NCBI GenBank assembly: GCA_964515755.1
Contig: CAZEVK010000012.1
Location: forward strand, 1-39,786
Direction of reading: 5' to 3'
Length of the DNA stretch: 39,786 bases
Source of the DNA: JAGVLN01 sp964515755
GTDB taxonomy: Bacteria; Pseudomonadota; Alphaproteobacteria; Rickettsiales; JABSSG01
This document shows, one piece after another, positions 15,304 through 23,891 of the stretch. The first letter of the stretch is position 1. Every line of letters starts with the position of its first letter. The position numbers and the translations under genes were made by a program. The notes under the pieces are model-generated. The model was not told the origin of the DNA. It did not search any database and saw only the letters and a program-made list of their open reading frames with translations.

Positions 15304-18300
15304 ATGCCATTTGACCCAAAAGAAATTGCACAAGAATTAGCAGAAGATTTAAACTATATCCTAGAAAAATCATGGTCGTGGAGCATTTGGAGATGGAAAA
15401 ATGAAAGAACAGGTGTTATCAGCGCTATAGAAGAGTCCTTAGAAAGTATATTACCCAATATTCTAGAAAAGCCTGAATATCAGTTTCTTAGTCAAAAAAT
15501 AATTTCAGAATCTCTTCAAAAATCATTCTCAAGCAATGAAGCGTTAGAAACCATAAGAGATTTCTTAACTGCAAAGGCGCCCTCAATCTCTTTCCGCGGT
15601 ATGCAAGCTGAAAAAGCTAAAAAAGAATTTTCTAAATCTTATGCAAAGTTTATTGAAGATCATATAAATCAGGCCATGAATAGTGCAATAGTTGAAGCAG
15701 AAAAAGAGATTACTCAGACTATTGTTCAATCTTTTAGAGAAGCTTCTCAGGAAGAAATTGAAGAAACTATTGGTCTTTATAATGAAATATTAGTACCTAT
15801 ATATCCAAAGATGCGTGATTATTACAATGAAACAGATGGTGTAGCTGAAGCTATCAGCGAGTTAGTGATAAAAAAGCTAAAACCAGGATTTCCTAAAGAC
15901 AGCTTTGAAATTGAAAAATTTCAAGAATCGTTTAATAACAAAATCAATGAAGATGAAACACTTGCTCAAGTAGAAGAATTTTTAGCTCAAAATGCTAAAA
16001 GTTCTTTATTTTCAGGAATTGGTAAAGAAGCTGCAAGAAAAATTTTTCTTGGAGATTCATCAATGTCTGATTTTATAAATGAACTCATAGACGAAGCAAT
16101 TGCAGAAGCAAAACACATTGATATTCCTCTATCAGAGCCAAGTATTGAAGAAGCTTTAGACTTTGAAGATGTTAGAGAATTTACTGAAGACGATGAAGAT
16201 CAGGAATTAAAGATACCAGCAGCTCCAGTAATAGATAAAACAGATTTTGGCCTTACTGCCCTTAGTAAATTTGATAAGAAAATGTTAAATAGTGTTAACG
16301 ATAATAGACAAAATATTATACATCACTTTACTCTAAATAATAAAACATTTACTGCTGAACATTTCGCTTTGTTATTAGGTAGTAGAGACATCTCTGCTAA
16401 AGAAAAAAGCAAAATTAAAGAATTAGCAAATCAAACTGATAACAAAGGCATGACACCAATGCATTACGCAGCAATAAACGGTGATATAGCATGGATGGCA
16501 GCTTTGGGTGGAGATTTAATTAGAGCTGACCAAACTGGAAGAACACCAATAGATTATATCTTAGATAGTGAAAATCCAGATTTAGTAGAAGATCTTATAA
16601 AAGAATGTTTAGCAGATGATATAAACAAAGATTTAGGAGAAACAAGAAGTGATCTAGGGAAAGGAACCACTCTTGCGCATTGTATAGCAAAACATCCTAT
16701 TGGATATAGGTATACTGAAATACTTGCTAAGCATAAAGCTAATTTACGTGCTCAAAACATACACGGAGACACACCTTTAATGATTGCTGCCTCAGCTGGA
16801 AAGATAGAAAATATATATAGTATATTAAATGCTGCTGCTGAAATAGTAAGTTCTGAAACTCATAGTAAAGAAAAAGCACGGCAAGAGCAATTGGAATTAT
16901 TGCAAATGAAAAATAACAATGGTCGAGAAGCAATACATTTATTAGTTGCATCCCGACCTGAAATTAAGTTTTCTCACTTAAAAAAATTAGCAGATTTACA
17001 ATCTCTTTCAGGTTCAGCTCTAGGCACTCTGGATAATGATGGTAATAATATAGCTCATATATTAGGGGAAGCGAAAAGTGTAACTAAATTAATTGAAGCA
17101 AAAGAACTAAAACCATTGCTAACAGCAAGAAATAAGCTCGGGCAAACTCCTATAAGTGTATTGCTAAATCATCAACGCCAAGTTAATGATTATAATTACA
17201 AAGATGATAATCCGCTTAAACAACGAAATTTAAAGTTTATTGACCAAGTAAAAGAACTATTTAGTAAACATCCTGAAATTTTATCCTCAACAGCAGATAA
17301 TAATGGTGAATCCTTGATTCATTATATTGCTCGTAACGGATATCATGAATTATTGCCCGATGTCAAAAATGCTACTATGGAAAAAATTACCAATAAAAAA
17401 GAGCAAACACCATTACATCTTGCAGCTATGTATGGTCATGACCAAACAGTAGCTAAATTACTTGAAGAATATCCAGATAAAATTAATGCTCAGGATAAAT
17501 ATGGAAATACAGCATTACATTACGCAGCTATAAACGGTAATATTGAAACAATCAGAAGGCTAGCGTTTGCAGGTGCTAACCCATATCTTTTAAGCAAAGC
17601 TGGTACAGTTAAAGACGAAGTTACTGGTAAGTATAAGCCGATGGAAACAGTTTTTGACATTTTAGATAGATATAGAGGGAAAGCAGAAAATCCTGTAGAA
17701 GACCAGAAAATAACTTCTGCAATGGCAATGCTTGCGTTAAATGCCGGTGTATCTGAACAACTAAAAAAATATCAAAAGAAAAGAATAGACAAAGCCTTAG
17801 AAACAATCGGTAAAAATTTAGCTTCACAAATATATGAAGTAGTTAAAAAACTTCCAAGAGATCAAAAAGATTTTTGTAAAGAAATCACAGAAATTACTGA
17901 AAACTTATTAAAAGATAAAAGGCTAGTAAATGATGAAGAAAACCTTGCATTTAGTAATGAGTTAAATAAGGCTTTAGAGCCTATTTATAAGGACATGAAA
18001 AAATTTGAAGATGCAAAAAACTATACAACTAAATATAAATGGAATTTAGTTATGAGAGTAATTGACTGTATAGCTAATACTTTTACTATCATAGGTTATG
18101 GAATATGGGGTTTAGGAAGGCCTGAAAATAAAATATTATACGCAGCAAAAAAAGTTGTTACTGCTAAGCTCGATGATCTTTCTAAAGCAAGATTTAAACC
18201 AGAAAAAGAAAAAGAAAATGACGAGCTCATTGCAGTATTAGGAAGGCTTGCAAATGCTGGTGTAACACATAATGAACATGATAGTGGCAAAAAAATACCT

Positions 18301-18354
18301 CATTCTACGGGAAGAATAAAACCAGCTGTTAGCTCTGGGCGTGGAAAAAGGTAA
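15304..18354 (+). CDS. Large ankyrin-repeat protein, effector candidate
   Basis: This 1016-residue protein has a well-placed AGGAGAG ribosome site. Residues 1-300 contain no ankyrin repeats and appear to be a diverged tandem duplication (about 36-135 and 150-270). Each unit ends in a stretch such as ISFRGMQAEKAKKEF or SLFSGIGKEAARKIF followed by FI and an acidic helix. A tryptophan-rich patch (SWSWSIWRWK) lies at 23-32. Ankyrin repeats span roughly 380-770, the clearest being TPLHLAAMYGHDQTVAKLL and TALHYAAINGNIETIRRL. The C-terminal 200 residues are a charged helical region, a hydrophobic segment near 913-940 and a basic tail. Ankyrin proteins bind host or bacterial proteins and are frequent T4SS substrates; function and secretion here are inference. 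There is no signal peptide. Confidence 0.9.
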   Translation: MPFDPKEIAQELAEDLNYILEKSWSWSIWRWKNERTGVISAIEESLESILPNILEKPEYQFLSQKIISESLQKSFSSNEALETIRDFLTAKAPSISFRGMQAEKAKKEFSKSYAKFIEDHINQAMNSAIVEAEKEITQTIVQSFREASQEEIEETIGLYNEILVPIYPKMRDYYNETDGVAEAISELVIKKLKPGFPKDSFEIEKFQESFNNKINEDETLAQVEEFLAQNAKSSLFSGIGKEAARKIFLGDSSMSDFINELIDEAIAEAKHIDIPLSEPSIEEALDFEDVREFTEDDEDQELKIPAAPVIDKTDFGLTALSKFDKKMLNSVNDNRQNIIHHFTLNNKTFTAEHFALLLGSRDISAKEKSKIKELANQTDNKGMTPMHYAAINGDIAWMAALGGDLIRADQTGRTPIDYILDSENPDLVEDLIKECLADDINKDLGETRSDLGKGTTLAHCIAKHPIGYRYTEILAKHKANLRAQNIHGDTPLMIAASAGKIENIYSILNAAAEIVSSETHSKEKARQEQLELLQMKNNNGREAIHLLVASRPEIKFSHLKKLADLQSLSGSALGTLDNDGNNIAHILGEAKSVTKLIEAKELKPLLTARNKLGQTPISVLLNHQRQVNDYNYKDDNPLKQRNLKFIDQVKELFSKHPEILSSTADNNGESLIHYIARNGYHELLPDVKNATMEKITNKKEQTPLHLAAMYGHDQTVAKLLEEYPDKINAQDKYGNTALHYAAINGNIETIRRLAFAGANPYLLSKAGTVKDEVTGKYKPMETVFDILDRYRGKAENPVEDQKITSAMAMLALNAGVSEQLKKYQKKRIDKALETIGKNLASQIYEVVKKLPRDQKDFCKEITEITENLLKDKRLVNDEENLAFSNELNKALEPIYKDMKKFEDAKNYTTKYKWNLVMRVIDCIANTFTIIGYGIWGLGRPENKILYAAKKVVTAKLDDLSKARFKPEKEKENDELIAVLGRLANAGVTHNEHDSGKKIPHSTGRIKPAVSSGRGKR

Positions 18355-18426
18355 AATAATTGGTCGCTGCTACTTACTATAAGCAATGTGTTTGTGCTAT
18401 GGTCATAACAAAATTAAAGGATAATC

Positions 18427-18894
18427 ATGTCAAAGTGCAAGTTAGTTGATAAAGTAAAATATAAACGTAAATTAAGTATCGCCCCCCTGGATCTCTGTTT
18501 AAAAAAGGAATTAATCTTAGAAGAGCATTATAAGGCAGCAATTTTTTTTGTATTTTTATATAAAGTTAGATATGGTACACAAGTAAAATTACATAATAGC
18601 TATAGCGTATTCTTAAAAATCATGGGCATATCACCATCTCCAAATATATACAATGAAGATTGCTTAGTGAAATATAGTATAACTTATCACCAAATGGCAT
18701 TGCTGCTTAAGAAAATTAAAGCTTTCGATTTGGTATGTGATATTTGTGTGTTTGATATAACACCTAAATTTCTACGAACTGTGCCAAAAAATATGAATTA
18801 CAATTATCAAATCTTTTCAGAATATAAATTATTTAGAAGTGCTCTTTCTGAGTTAACAAAATATTTAAATAATAAAAGATTTTTTTCACGTTAA
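18427..18894 (+). CDS. Unknown basic protein, 155 residues
   Basis: I do not recognise this family. The frame has an AGGA ribosome site 6-9 nt before the ATG and ends cleanly at 18894. The product is basic, contains several cysteines (positions 4, 24 and around CLVKY and VCDIC) and has a mildly hydrophobic segment YKAAIFFVFLYKVRYG. No signal peptide, repeat or catalytic motif is evident. It sits between two ankyrin genes on the same strand in what looks like an accessory island, 72 nt after the first and 65 nt before the second. It could be a lineage-restricted protein; coding use and a plausible ribosome site support it being real. Confidence 0.6.
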   Translation: MSKCKLVDKVKYKRKLSIAPLDLCLKKELILEEHYKAAIFFVFLYKVRYGTQVKLHNSYSVFLKIMGISPSPNIYNEDCLVKYSITYHQMALLLKKIKAFDLVCDICVFDITPKFLRTVPKNMNYNYQIFSEYKLFRSALSELTKYLNNKRFFSR

Positions 18895-18959
18895 TTGTTT
18901 ATTAAGCTTTTTCATGTATTTTTAAGATATAAACTTTTAATTGATAGAGTGAGTTTAAC

Positions 18960-19262
18960 ATGTCAACAGTAATAGATACGTATGGTCGTGATGAGCTTCT
19001 AAAAGCAGCTTTAGGAGTTGATCCTGATCGTTTTATAAAATTATTTGAACAAGACCCTGAAGTAAATCTTACTAAAGTAGATAATAATGGAGATACCGCT
19101 TTACACTTAGCAGCTATGAAAGGCAATATACCTATTATTGAATTTTTATTAAAAAAAGGTGCCAATATTAATGCAAAAGATAAATTCGGTGCAACGCCTT
19201 TACATTTAGCTGCAATCTCAGGATATACAGATTCAGTAAAAGTTTTATTGGGGAAAAAATGA
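18960..19262 (+). CDS. Small ankyrin protein, 5' part of a frameshifted gene
   Basis: The 100-residue product has a short non-repeat lead, then two good ankyrin repeats: GDTALHLAAMKGNIPIIEFLLKK and ATPLHLAAISGYTDSVKVLL. It stops in the middle of a repeat, right after an A6 run at 19254-19259. The next frame (19259-19537) continues with another repeat, and a -1 shift joins the two into a 192-residue protein. The stop overlaps the next ATG as ATGA, so it could also be read as two coupled genes, but the broken repeat unit argues for one original gene. No signal peptide is seen. Confidence 0.75.
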   Translation: MSTVIDTYGRDELLKAALGVDPDRFIKLFEQDPEVNLTKVDNNGDTALHLAAMKGNIPIIEFLLKKGANINAKDKFGATPLHLAAISGYTDSVKVLLGKK

Positions 19263-19537
19263 CACAAAAAATTATCGACGTTCAAGACAATAATGGAAAT
19301 ACCCCATTGCTTCTTGCAACTAAAAAAGGACATGCAAATACTATCAGAGCATTATTAAATGCTGGAGCTAAGGTTGATATAGCAAATAATAAAGGTGAAA
19401 CTATTGATAAAATAGCAAATCCAGAATGTTCTAAAATAATAAATGATCATATAACAAGACAAAAGTTTGAAGCAAAAGAAATAACATCGCCACCTCCAAC
19501 TCCTACTCACACTCAAAGTAACTCAAGACAACGCTAA
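19259..19537 (+). CDS. Ankyrin repeat fragment, 3' part of the frameshifted gene
   Basis: This 92-residue frame starts MTQKIIDVQDNNGNTPLLLA, which begins in the loop between ankyrin repeats. It carries one clear repeat (NTPLLLATKKGHANTIRALL) and the start of another (KVDIANNKGETIDKIA). The tail is proline- and threonine-rich (SPPPTPTHTQSNSRQR). The ATG overlaps the upstream stop, and no separate ribosome site is evident beyond the A-rich run. It is most likely the second half of the gene beginning at 18960, expressed, if at all, by slippage or by coupling. Confidence 0.65.
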   Translation: MTQKIIDVQDNNGNTPLLLATKKGHANTIRALLNAGAKVDIANNKGETIDKIANPECSKIINDHITRQKFEAKEITSPPPTPTHTQSNSRQR

Positions 19538-19615
19538 TAAATTTTTCTAAATTTCTAGACAATGTCTCGTGTTTGAATTAAATTGGGAAAAAATAATTAT
19601 TTTACGGAATTGTTT

Positions 19616-20431
19616 ATGAGCAAACCTAGTCATCATTTTCATATTATAAATCCTAGCCCATTTCCAATTGCTATATCTTTTGCCTTACTCCTAGCAACCA
19701 GTGGTGCAGTAATGTTTTTTCACCAGTATCCTCTTGGAGAATATATCTTACCTATTGGTTTAATCTTAACTGTTGCTGTCATGATATTATGGTGGAGAGA
19801 TGTAATTAAAGAAGGGCGTGAACATAAAGCTCATAATGAAATTGTTCGTCGTGGTTTAAGCATCGGTATGCTATTATTTATTCTGTCAGAAGTAATGTTT
19901 TTCTTTGCATTTTTCTGGTCGTTTTTTAAGGCAAGATTATTTCCTGAAGGGATATTAGATGGAGCATGGGTAGCAAAAGCTGGCATATGGCCACCAGCAG
20001 GAATTGAAGTAATTGATCCATGGAATATTCCGTTTTTAAACACCTTGATTTTGCTACTTTCAGGGACGACTGTAACCTGGGCACATTATGAATTATTAAA
20101 TAATAATCGCAAAGAAATGGTAAAGGCTTTATTGCGCACAGTATTATTAGGAGTACTGTTTACCAGCTTGCAAGTTTATGAATATTTTCATGCAACTTTT
20201 AAGTTTATTGGTGGTATCTATCCCTCAAATTTCTACATGGCAACAGGTTTTCATGGCTTTCACGTTTTAGTTGGAACTATATTTTTGCTTGTATGTTATT
20301 TCCGAGCAAAAGTTGGTCATTTTGATAAAGGAAATGGGCATTTAGGCTTTGAATTCGCTGCATGGTATTGGCATTTCGTTGACGTAGTATGGTTATTCTT
20401 ATTTACCTTTGTATATGTTTGGGGTGCTTAA
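19616..20431 (+). CDS. coxC: Cytochrome c oxidase subunit III
   Basis: Subunit III is the seven-helix membrane subunit of aa3-type cytochrome c oxidase and stabilises proton uptake by subunit I. The 271-residue product starts MSKPSHHFHIINPSPFPIAI, typical of alphaproteobacterial and mitochondrial COX3. It contains LSEVMFFFAFFWSFF, with the conserved glutamate, and later FHGFHVLVGTIFL and AAWYWHFVDVVWLFLF. An upstream TTG at 19583 is in frame, but the ATG at 19616 matches the family N-terminus. It is followed at once by a SURF1 gene, which overlaps only if the upstream SURF1 start is used. Confidence 0.97.
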   Translation: MSKPSHHFHIINPSPFPIAISFALLLATSGAVMFFHQYPLGEYILPIGLILTVAVMILWWRDVIKEGREHKAHNEIVRRGLSIGMLLFILSEVMFFFAFFWSFFKARLFPEGILDGAWVAKAGIWPPAGIEVIDPWNIPFLNTLILLLSGTTVTWAHYELLNNNRKEMVKALLRTVLLGVLFTSLQVYEYFHATFKFIGGIYPSNFYMATGFHGFHVLVGTIFLLVCYFRAKVGHFDKGNGHLGFEFAAWYWHFVDVVWLFLFTFVYVWGA

Positions 20432-20441
20432 TAAACGCTTT

Positions 20442-21077
20442 ATGCGTAAAACCATTACTATTTCATTATTAATAATTGCTGAATTTATTCTAATAAGTCT
20501 TGGCACCTGGCAGCTATTCAGACTAGATTATAAAACTCAACTCATTGAAACAATTTCTAAACAAACACATCTACCTGCTGTCAATGAAATTGTAGAACCA
20601 GTCGAATATTATAAACAAGTAAAATTGCATGGTAAATTACTTAAAGAAAAAATAATTTATCTATATAACCTCAATGAAAAAGGTGAAGCTGGTTATGATG
20701 TGATCGTACCATACGAAACTGGAGGAAAAATTATTCTGGTAAAGTATGAATGGGTAAAGGAAAAAAATTATGACAAAATGAATGACAAGATAGCCGGAAT
20801 GATCATCCCTATTTCTAGAAAAAATAAATTTACACCAGATAATGATCCAGCAAAAAATATTTGGTATTATGTAGATATTTACCAATTGGAAAAATTTACA
20901 GATCATAAACTACTTCCAGCATTAATCATCCGCAATGCAAATCCAGATATCTTTAAAACCTATATTCGTAATGACCATTTTGGTTATGCTATGATTTGGT
21001 ACTCTTTTGCAGCAATCTTATTGATTATATCATATATAAAAGCCATTAATGCAAAACAATCAAAAAAATCTACTTAA
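20442..21077 (+). CDS. SURF1-family cytochrome oxidase assembly protein
   Basis: SURF1 proteins help build the haem a sites of cytochrome c oxidase. From the ATG at 20442 the product is 211 residues with the expected two membrane helices, one near the N-terminus (TISLLIIAEFILISLGTWQL) and one near the C-terminus (YAMIWYSFAAILLIISYI). The conserved LGTWQLFRLDYK and the HFGYAMIWYSFA motif near the second helix are visible. An in-frame ATG at 20409 would overlap coxC by 23 nt; the later ATG leaves a 10 nt gap. Its place right after coxC is the common alphaproteobacterial arrangement. Confidence 0.92.
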   Translation: MRKTITISLLIIAEFILISLGTWQLFRLDYKTQLIETISKQTHLPAVNEIVEPVEYYKQVKLHGKLLKEKIIYLYNLNEKGEAGYDVIVPYETGGKIILVKYEWVKEKNYDKMNDKIAGMIIPISRKNKFTPDNDPAKNIWYYVDIYQLEKFTDHKLLPALIIRNANPDIFKTYIRNDHFGYAMIWYSFAAILLIISYIKAINAKQSKKST

Positions 21078-21156
21078 AAAATTACTCGACTTAAAAACAT
21101 ATTGCGAATTAATACATTCTTCCTTATTCTATTTATAAAAATACAAGGCAGAATAT

Positions 21157-22293
21157 ATGACTAAAGACAATTCAAACACCACTCTTATACCTATGCTAAA
21201 CAATAATAGACGTAATATTTTAATTGCCCTGTTAAGCCTTACTTTCATAAGTATATCATGCTATTTTTACATTACCGGTAAATATAGAAATAGCACTTCA
21301 AACAAATCTTCTAAAGTTGAAAATTATATAGCCGATATTAAAAATAAAAATAAAATAGTTAAGTTAAAAGAAGAATTTGGCACTAATTTGCCGGGACTAA
21401 CAATTAGAAATGCAAATTTTAGTAATGTAGATTTTTCAAATATAAATTTATCACATTCTAAATTTAGTAAAGTTGCGTTTAATGGTGCTGATTTATCAGG
21501 TACTAATTTACAATTCATAGAATGTGATGAATGTGATTTTACTAACGCAAAAATTTCTACAGCAGATATTAGCTCAGCTAAAATGCCATATGCAATTCTA
21601 AATAATGCTGACTTTAGCGATACAATTCTGAAATTTGCTATTTTACAAAATGTAGAAGCTGCAGGAGCAAATTTTAATAATGCAAATCTAAATGGCATAG
21701 ATTTTTCTCGTTCTGATTTAACAGGAGCTAAATTTACAAATGTAAATTTGAATCAAGGAACTCTTACTCAAGTCAAATTGAATAATGCTATTCTAGAAAA
21801 TTCAAATCTTTACGGTATAAACCTGGCTTACGCAGACATAACAGGAGCCAAATTTAATAATAGCTATATGGAATCCGCAAATTTAAGCTACGTAATAGCT
21901 AACAATGCTGACTTTAGCAATACCAATTTAAGCTGGACGCACTTAAATAACTCTAAATTTGAACAAGCATTATTTATAAAAGCTAATTTAACAAACGCTT
22001 ATGTAACTCGTTCAACTTTCATAAGTGCAGATCTTTCTAATTCAAATTTGCAACAAACAGACATGAAGAGAAGTGACTTTACTAATGCAAAATTTACAAA
22101 TAGTGATTTAACAAAAATTGATTTCCGATTTGCTATATTAAAAAACGCTGATTTAACGCAATGTAAAATGGTAGGTAGTAATTTCTCTGATGCTGATCTT
22201 AGTAACGCTAATCTATCAAATGCGAGCATCATCAATAGCTTATTTACAAACGCAAATTTAACACAAGCTATTGGCGTAACCGTCGCTCAGTAA
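21157..22293 (+). CDS. Membrane-anchored pentapeptide-repeat protein
   Basis: The 378-residue product has one N-terminal membrane helix (about 20-39). From about residue 83 to the end there are roughly 50 tandem pentapeptide units of the A(N/D)(L/F)xx type, for example ANFSNVDFSNINLSHSKFS and ADLSNANLSNASIINSLF. Such repeats fold into a right-handed four-sided beta helix; some bind gyrase, many have no known role. The orientation of the helix domain, cytoplasmic or periplasmic, cannot be told from sequence, though the basic residues before the helix (NNNRRN) favour a cytoplasmic N-terminus and a periplasmic repeat domain. It is 79 nt after SURF1 and convergent with radC. Confidence 0.9.
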   Translation: MTKDNSNTTLIPMLNNNRRNILIALLSLTFISISCYFYITGKYRNSTSNKSSKVENYIADIKNKNKIVKLKEEFGTNLPGLTIRNANFSNVDFSNINLSHSKFSKVAFNGADLSGTNLQFIECDECDFTNAKISTADISSAKMPYAILNNADFSDTILKFAILQNVEAAGANFNNANLNGIDFSRSDLTGAKFTNVNLNQGTLTQVKLNNAILENSNLYGINLAYADITGAKFNNSYMESANLSYVIANNADFSNTNLSWTHLNNSKFEQALFIKANLTNAYVTRSTFISADLSNSNLQQTDMKRSDFTNAKFTNSDLTKIDFRFAILKNADLTQCKMVGSNFSDADLSNANLSNASIINSLFTNANLTQAIGVTVAQ

Positions 22294-22359
22294 GCTGTAT
22301 ATAAAATAGTGGCTTTAATATTATACTCAAATATTTAGTCACTCGTTGAATAGATATTT

Positions 22360-23037
22360 CTAACTTATTAAACGATTAGCCTTAAAACTGTAATGGTTAG
22401 CACTGCTAACAATGACGTGATCAAGCAGTTTGACATCAATTGCACTCAGAGCTTGAACTGTTACCTCTGTAAGTTCTAAATCAGATTTAGATGGTTTAGT
22501 ACTACCACTAGGATGGTTATGTATCAAAATTATAGCACTAGCTGAATGATAGATTGCTTTTTTTACAATCTCTCTTGGATATATGCTGATACTACTAATA
22601 GTACCGTAATCCTGAAGTTCATCTGCCAATAACATATTTTTATTATTTAGAAAAAGAACTCGTAATTGTTCAGTAGAATTATAGCCCATTGTACTACGAA
22701 CGTACTCTATCATTTTATCCCAAGAAGAAAAAATATTGTCATTCACTATCTGCTCTTTTGTTACACTAGCTATAACTTCTCTAAATAACCTAAATGTTGA
22801 AATGACAGACGGACCAACACCTGAAACTTGTGCTAATAGAGATGGATCTGCATTTAAAACTTTACCTAAACTGCCAAACTTATTGATAAGTATTTTAGCT
22901 AAAGGCTTCATGTCTTTACGAGGAATAGCCAAACAAAGAATTAACTCAAGAATTTCGTAATCTGCTACTAAGCCAAGATTTGACTGAATTAACCTGGCTT
23001 TAAGACGCGCACGATGCCCTTCTAATAACTCATTCAT
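22360..23037 (-). CDS. radC: RadC-family JAB domain protein
   Basis: The 225-residue product has an N-terminal helix-hairpin-helix-like region (about 25-95, with LAQVSGVGPSVISTFRL). A C-terminal JAB/MPN domain carries the metal site as His173, His175 and Asp186 in IHNHPSGSTKPSKSD. RadC is annotated historically as a DNA repair protein, but its biochemical role is not established; related domains occur on mobile elements. It starts 2 nt after the map stop, so the two are likely cotranscribed. Length and motifs look complete. Confidence 0.93.
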   Translation of the reverse strand: MNELLEGHRARLKARLIQSNLGLVADYEILELILCLAIPRKDMKPLAKILINKFGSLGKVLNADPSLLAQVSGVGPSVISTFRLFREVIASVTKEQIVNDNIFSSWDKMIEYVRSTMGYNSTEQLRVLFLNNKNMLLADELQDYGTISSISIYPREIVKKAIYHSASAIILIHNHPSGSTKPSKSDLELTEVTVQALSAIDVKLLDHVIVSSANHYSFKANRLIS

Positions 23038-23039
23038 AT

Positions 23040-23825
23040 CTAAACGTTAAATGGTGGCTGAGTATAACCCTTTGGTGAAAGAGTAAAAATTTCAAACCCA
23101 TCTTTAGTAACTGCGATTGTATGTTCAAATTGTGCTGATAATGAACGATCTTTAGTAGTAACCGTCCAACCATCGTACATATTAAGACGAGTATGATAAG
23201 AACCAGCATTGATCATTGGTTCAACAGTAAAAAACATACCCTCCTCTAACACTATGCCCTCACCCTTTTTACCATAATGCAAAATGTTAGGTTCGGTATG
23301 AAAAACTTTACCAATTCCATGACCGCAATAATCACGTACAGCTGAATAATGGTGCTTTTCTGCATATATTTGAATTGCATTACCAATATCACCTACAGTT
23401 GCGCCAGGTTTTACCTGCTCTATTCCCAGCATCATTGACTCATAAGTAATATTAACTAAACGTTTGGCCTTAATTGAAGGTTCACCAACATAAAACATTC
23501 TGCTGGTATCTCCGTAATACCCATCAACAATTACTGTTACATCAATATTTAAAATGTCACCGCTTTTCAGCTTAGTTTCGTCTGGAATACCATGGCAAAT
23601 TACATGATTGACAGAAGTGCATATTGATTTAGGAAAACCTTTATAGTTTAATGGAGCTGGTACTGCATTATGTTTTATAATATAGTCATGACAGAGATCG
23701 TTTAAATAGTTTGTGGTTATACCAACAGCAACAAAGTCGGTAATATAGTCTAATAACTGCGCTGCTAGTTTTCCAGCTTGACGCATTTTTATAAAATCTG
23801 TATTACTATGAATTGTTATGGTCAT
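23040..23825 (-). CDS. map: Methionine aminopeptidase, type I
   Basis: This enzyme removes the initiator methionine from nascent proteins. The 261-residue product has all five metal ligands of the family: Asp95, Asp106, His169, Glu202 and Glu234, in the motifs NIDVT, GDTSRMF, CGHGIGKVFH, VEPM and FEHT. His78 (VICHGIP) matches the catalytic histidine. There is no N-terminal extension, as usual for bacterial type I enzymes. It is divergent from the cinA-type gene, with about 66 nt between the starts, and is followed by radC. Confidence 0.97.
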   Translation of the reverse strand: MTITIHSNTDFIKMRQAGKLAAQLLDYITDFVAVGITTNYLNDLCHDYIIKHNAVPAPLNYKGFPKSICTSVNHVICHGIPDETKLKSGDILNIDVTVIVDGYYGDTSRMFYVGEPSIKAKRLVNITYESMMLGIEQVKPGATVGDIGNAIQIYAEKHHYSAVRDYCGHGIGKVFHTEPNILHYGKKGEGIVLEEGMFFTVEPMINAGSYHTRLNMYDGWTVTTKDRSLSAQFEHTIAVTKDGFEIFTLSPKGYTQPPFNV

Positions 23826-23891
23826 ATTAAACTATAAATTATCAATTAATGATCTGAAAATACTCATAATTTTAGATATATGCAAGACATT

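Noticed and set aside
18355..18426. Possible tRNA or small RNA in the gap after the large ankyrin gene
   Set aside because: No cloverleaf, CCA end or stable hairpin was found in the 72 nt.
21324..21698. 124-residue minus-strand frame opposite the pentapeptide gene
   Set aside because: It is the mirror of the regular pentapeptide codons; a similar mirror frame appears at 21999-22235. Neither has independent coding signs.
22308..22343. Possible terminator hairpin between the pentapeptide gene and radC
   Set aside because: AGTGGCT and AGTCACT pair over 7 bp only with a G-U pair and a 22 nt loop, and no T tract follows. This is too weak to call.
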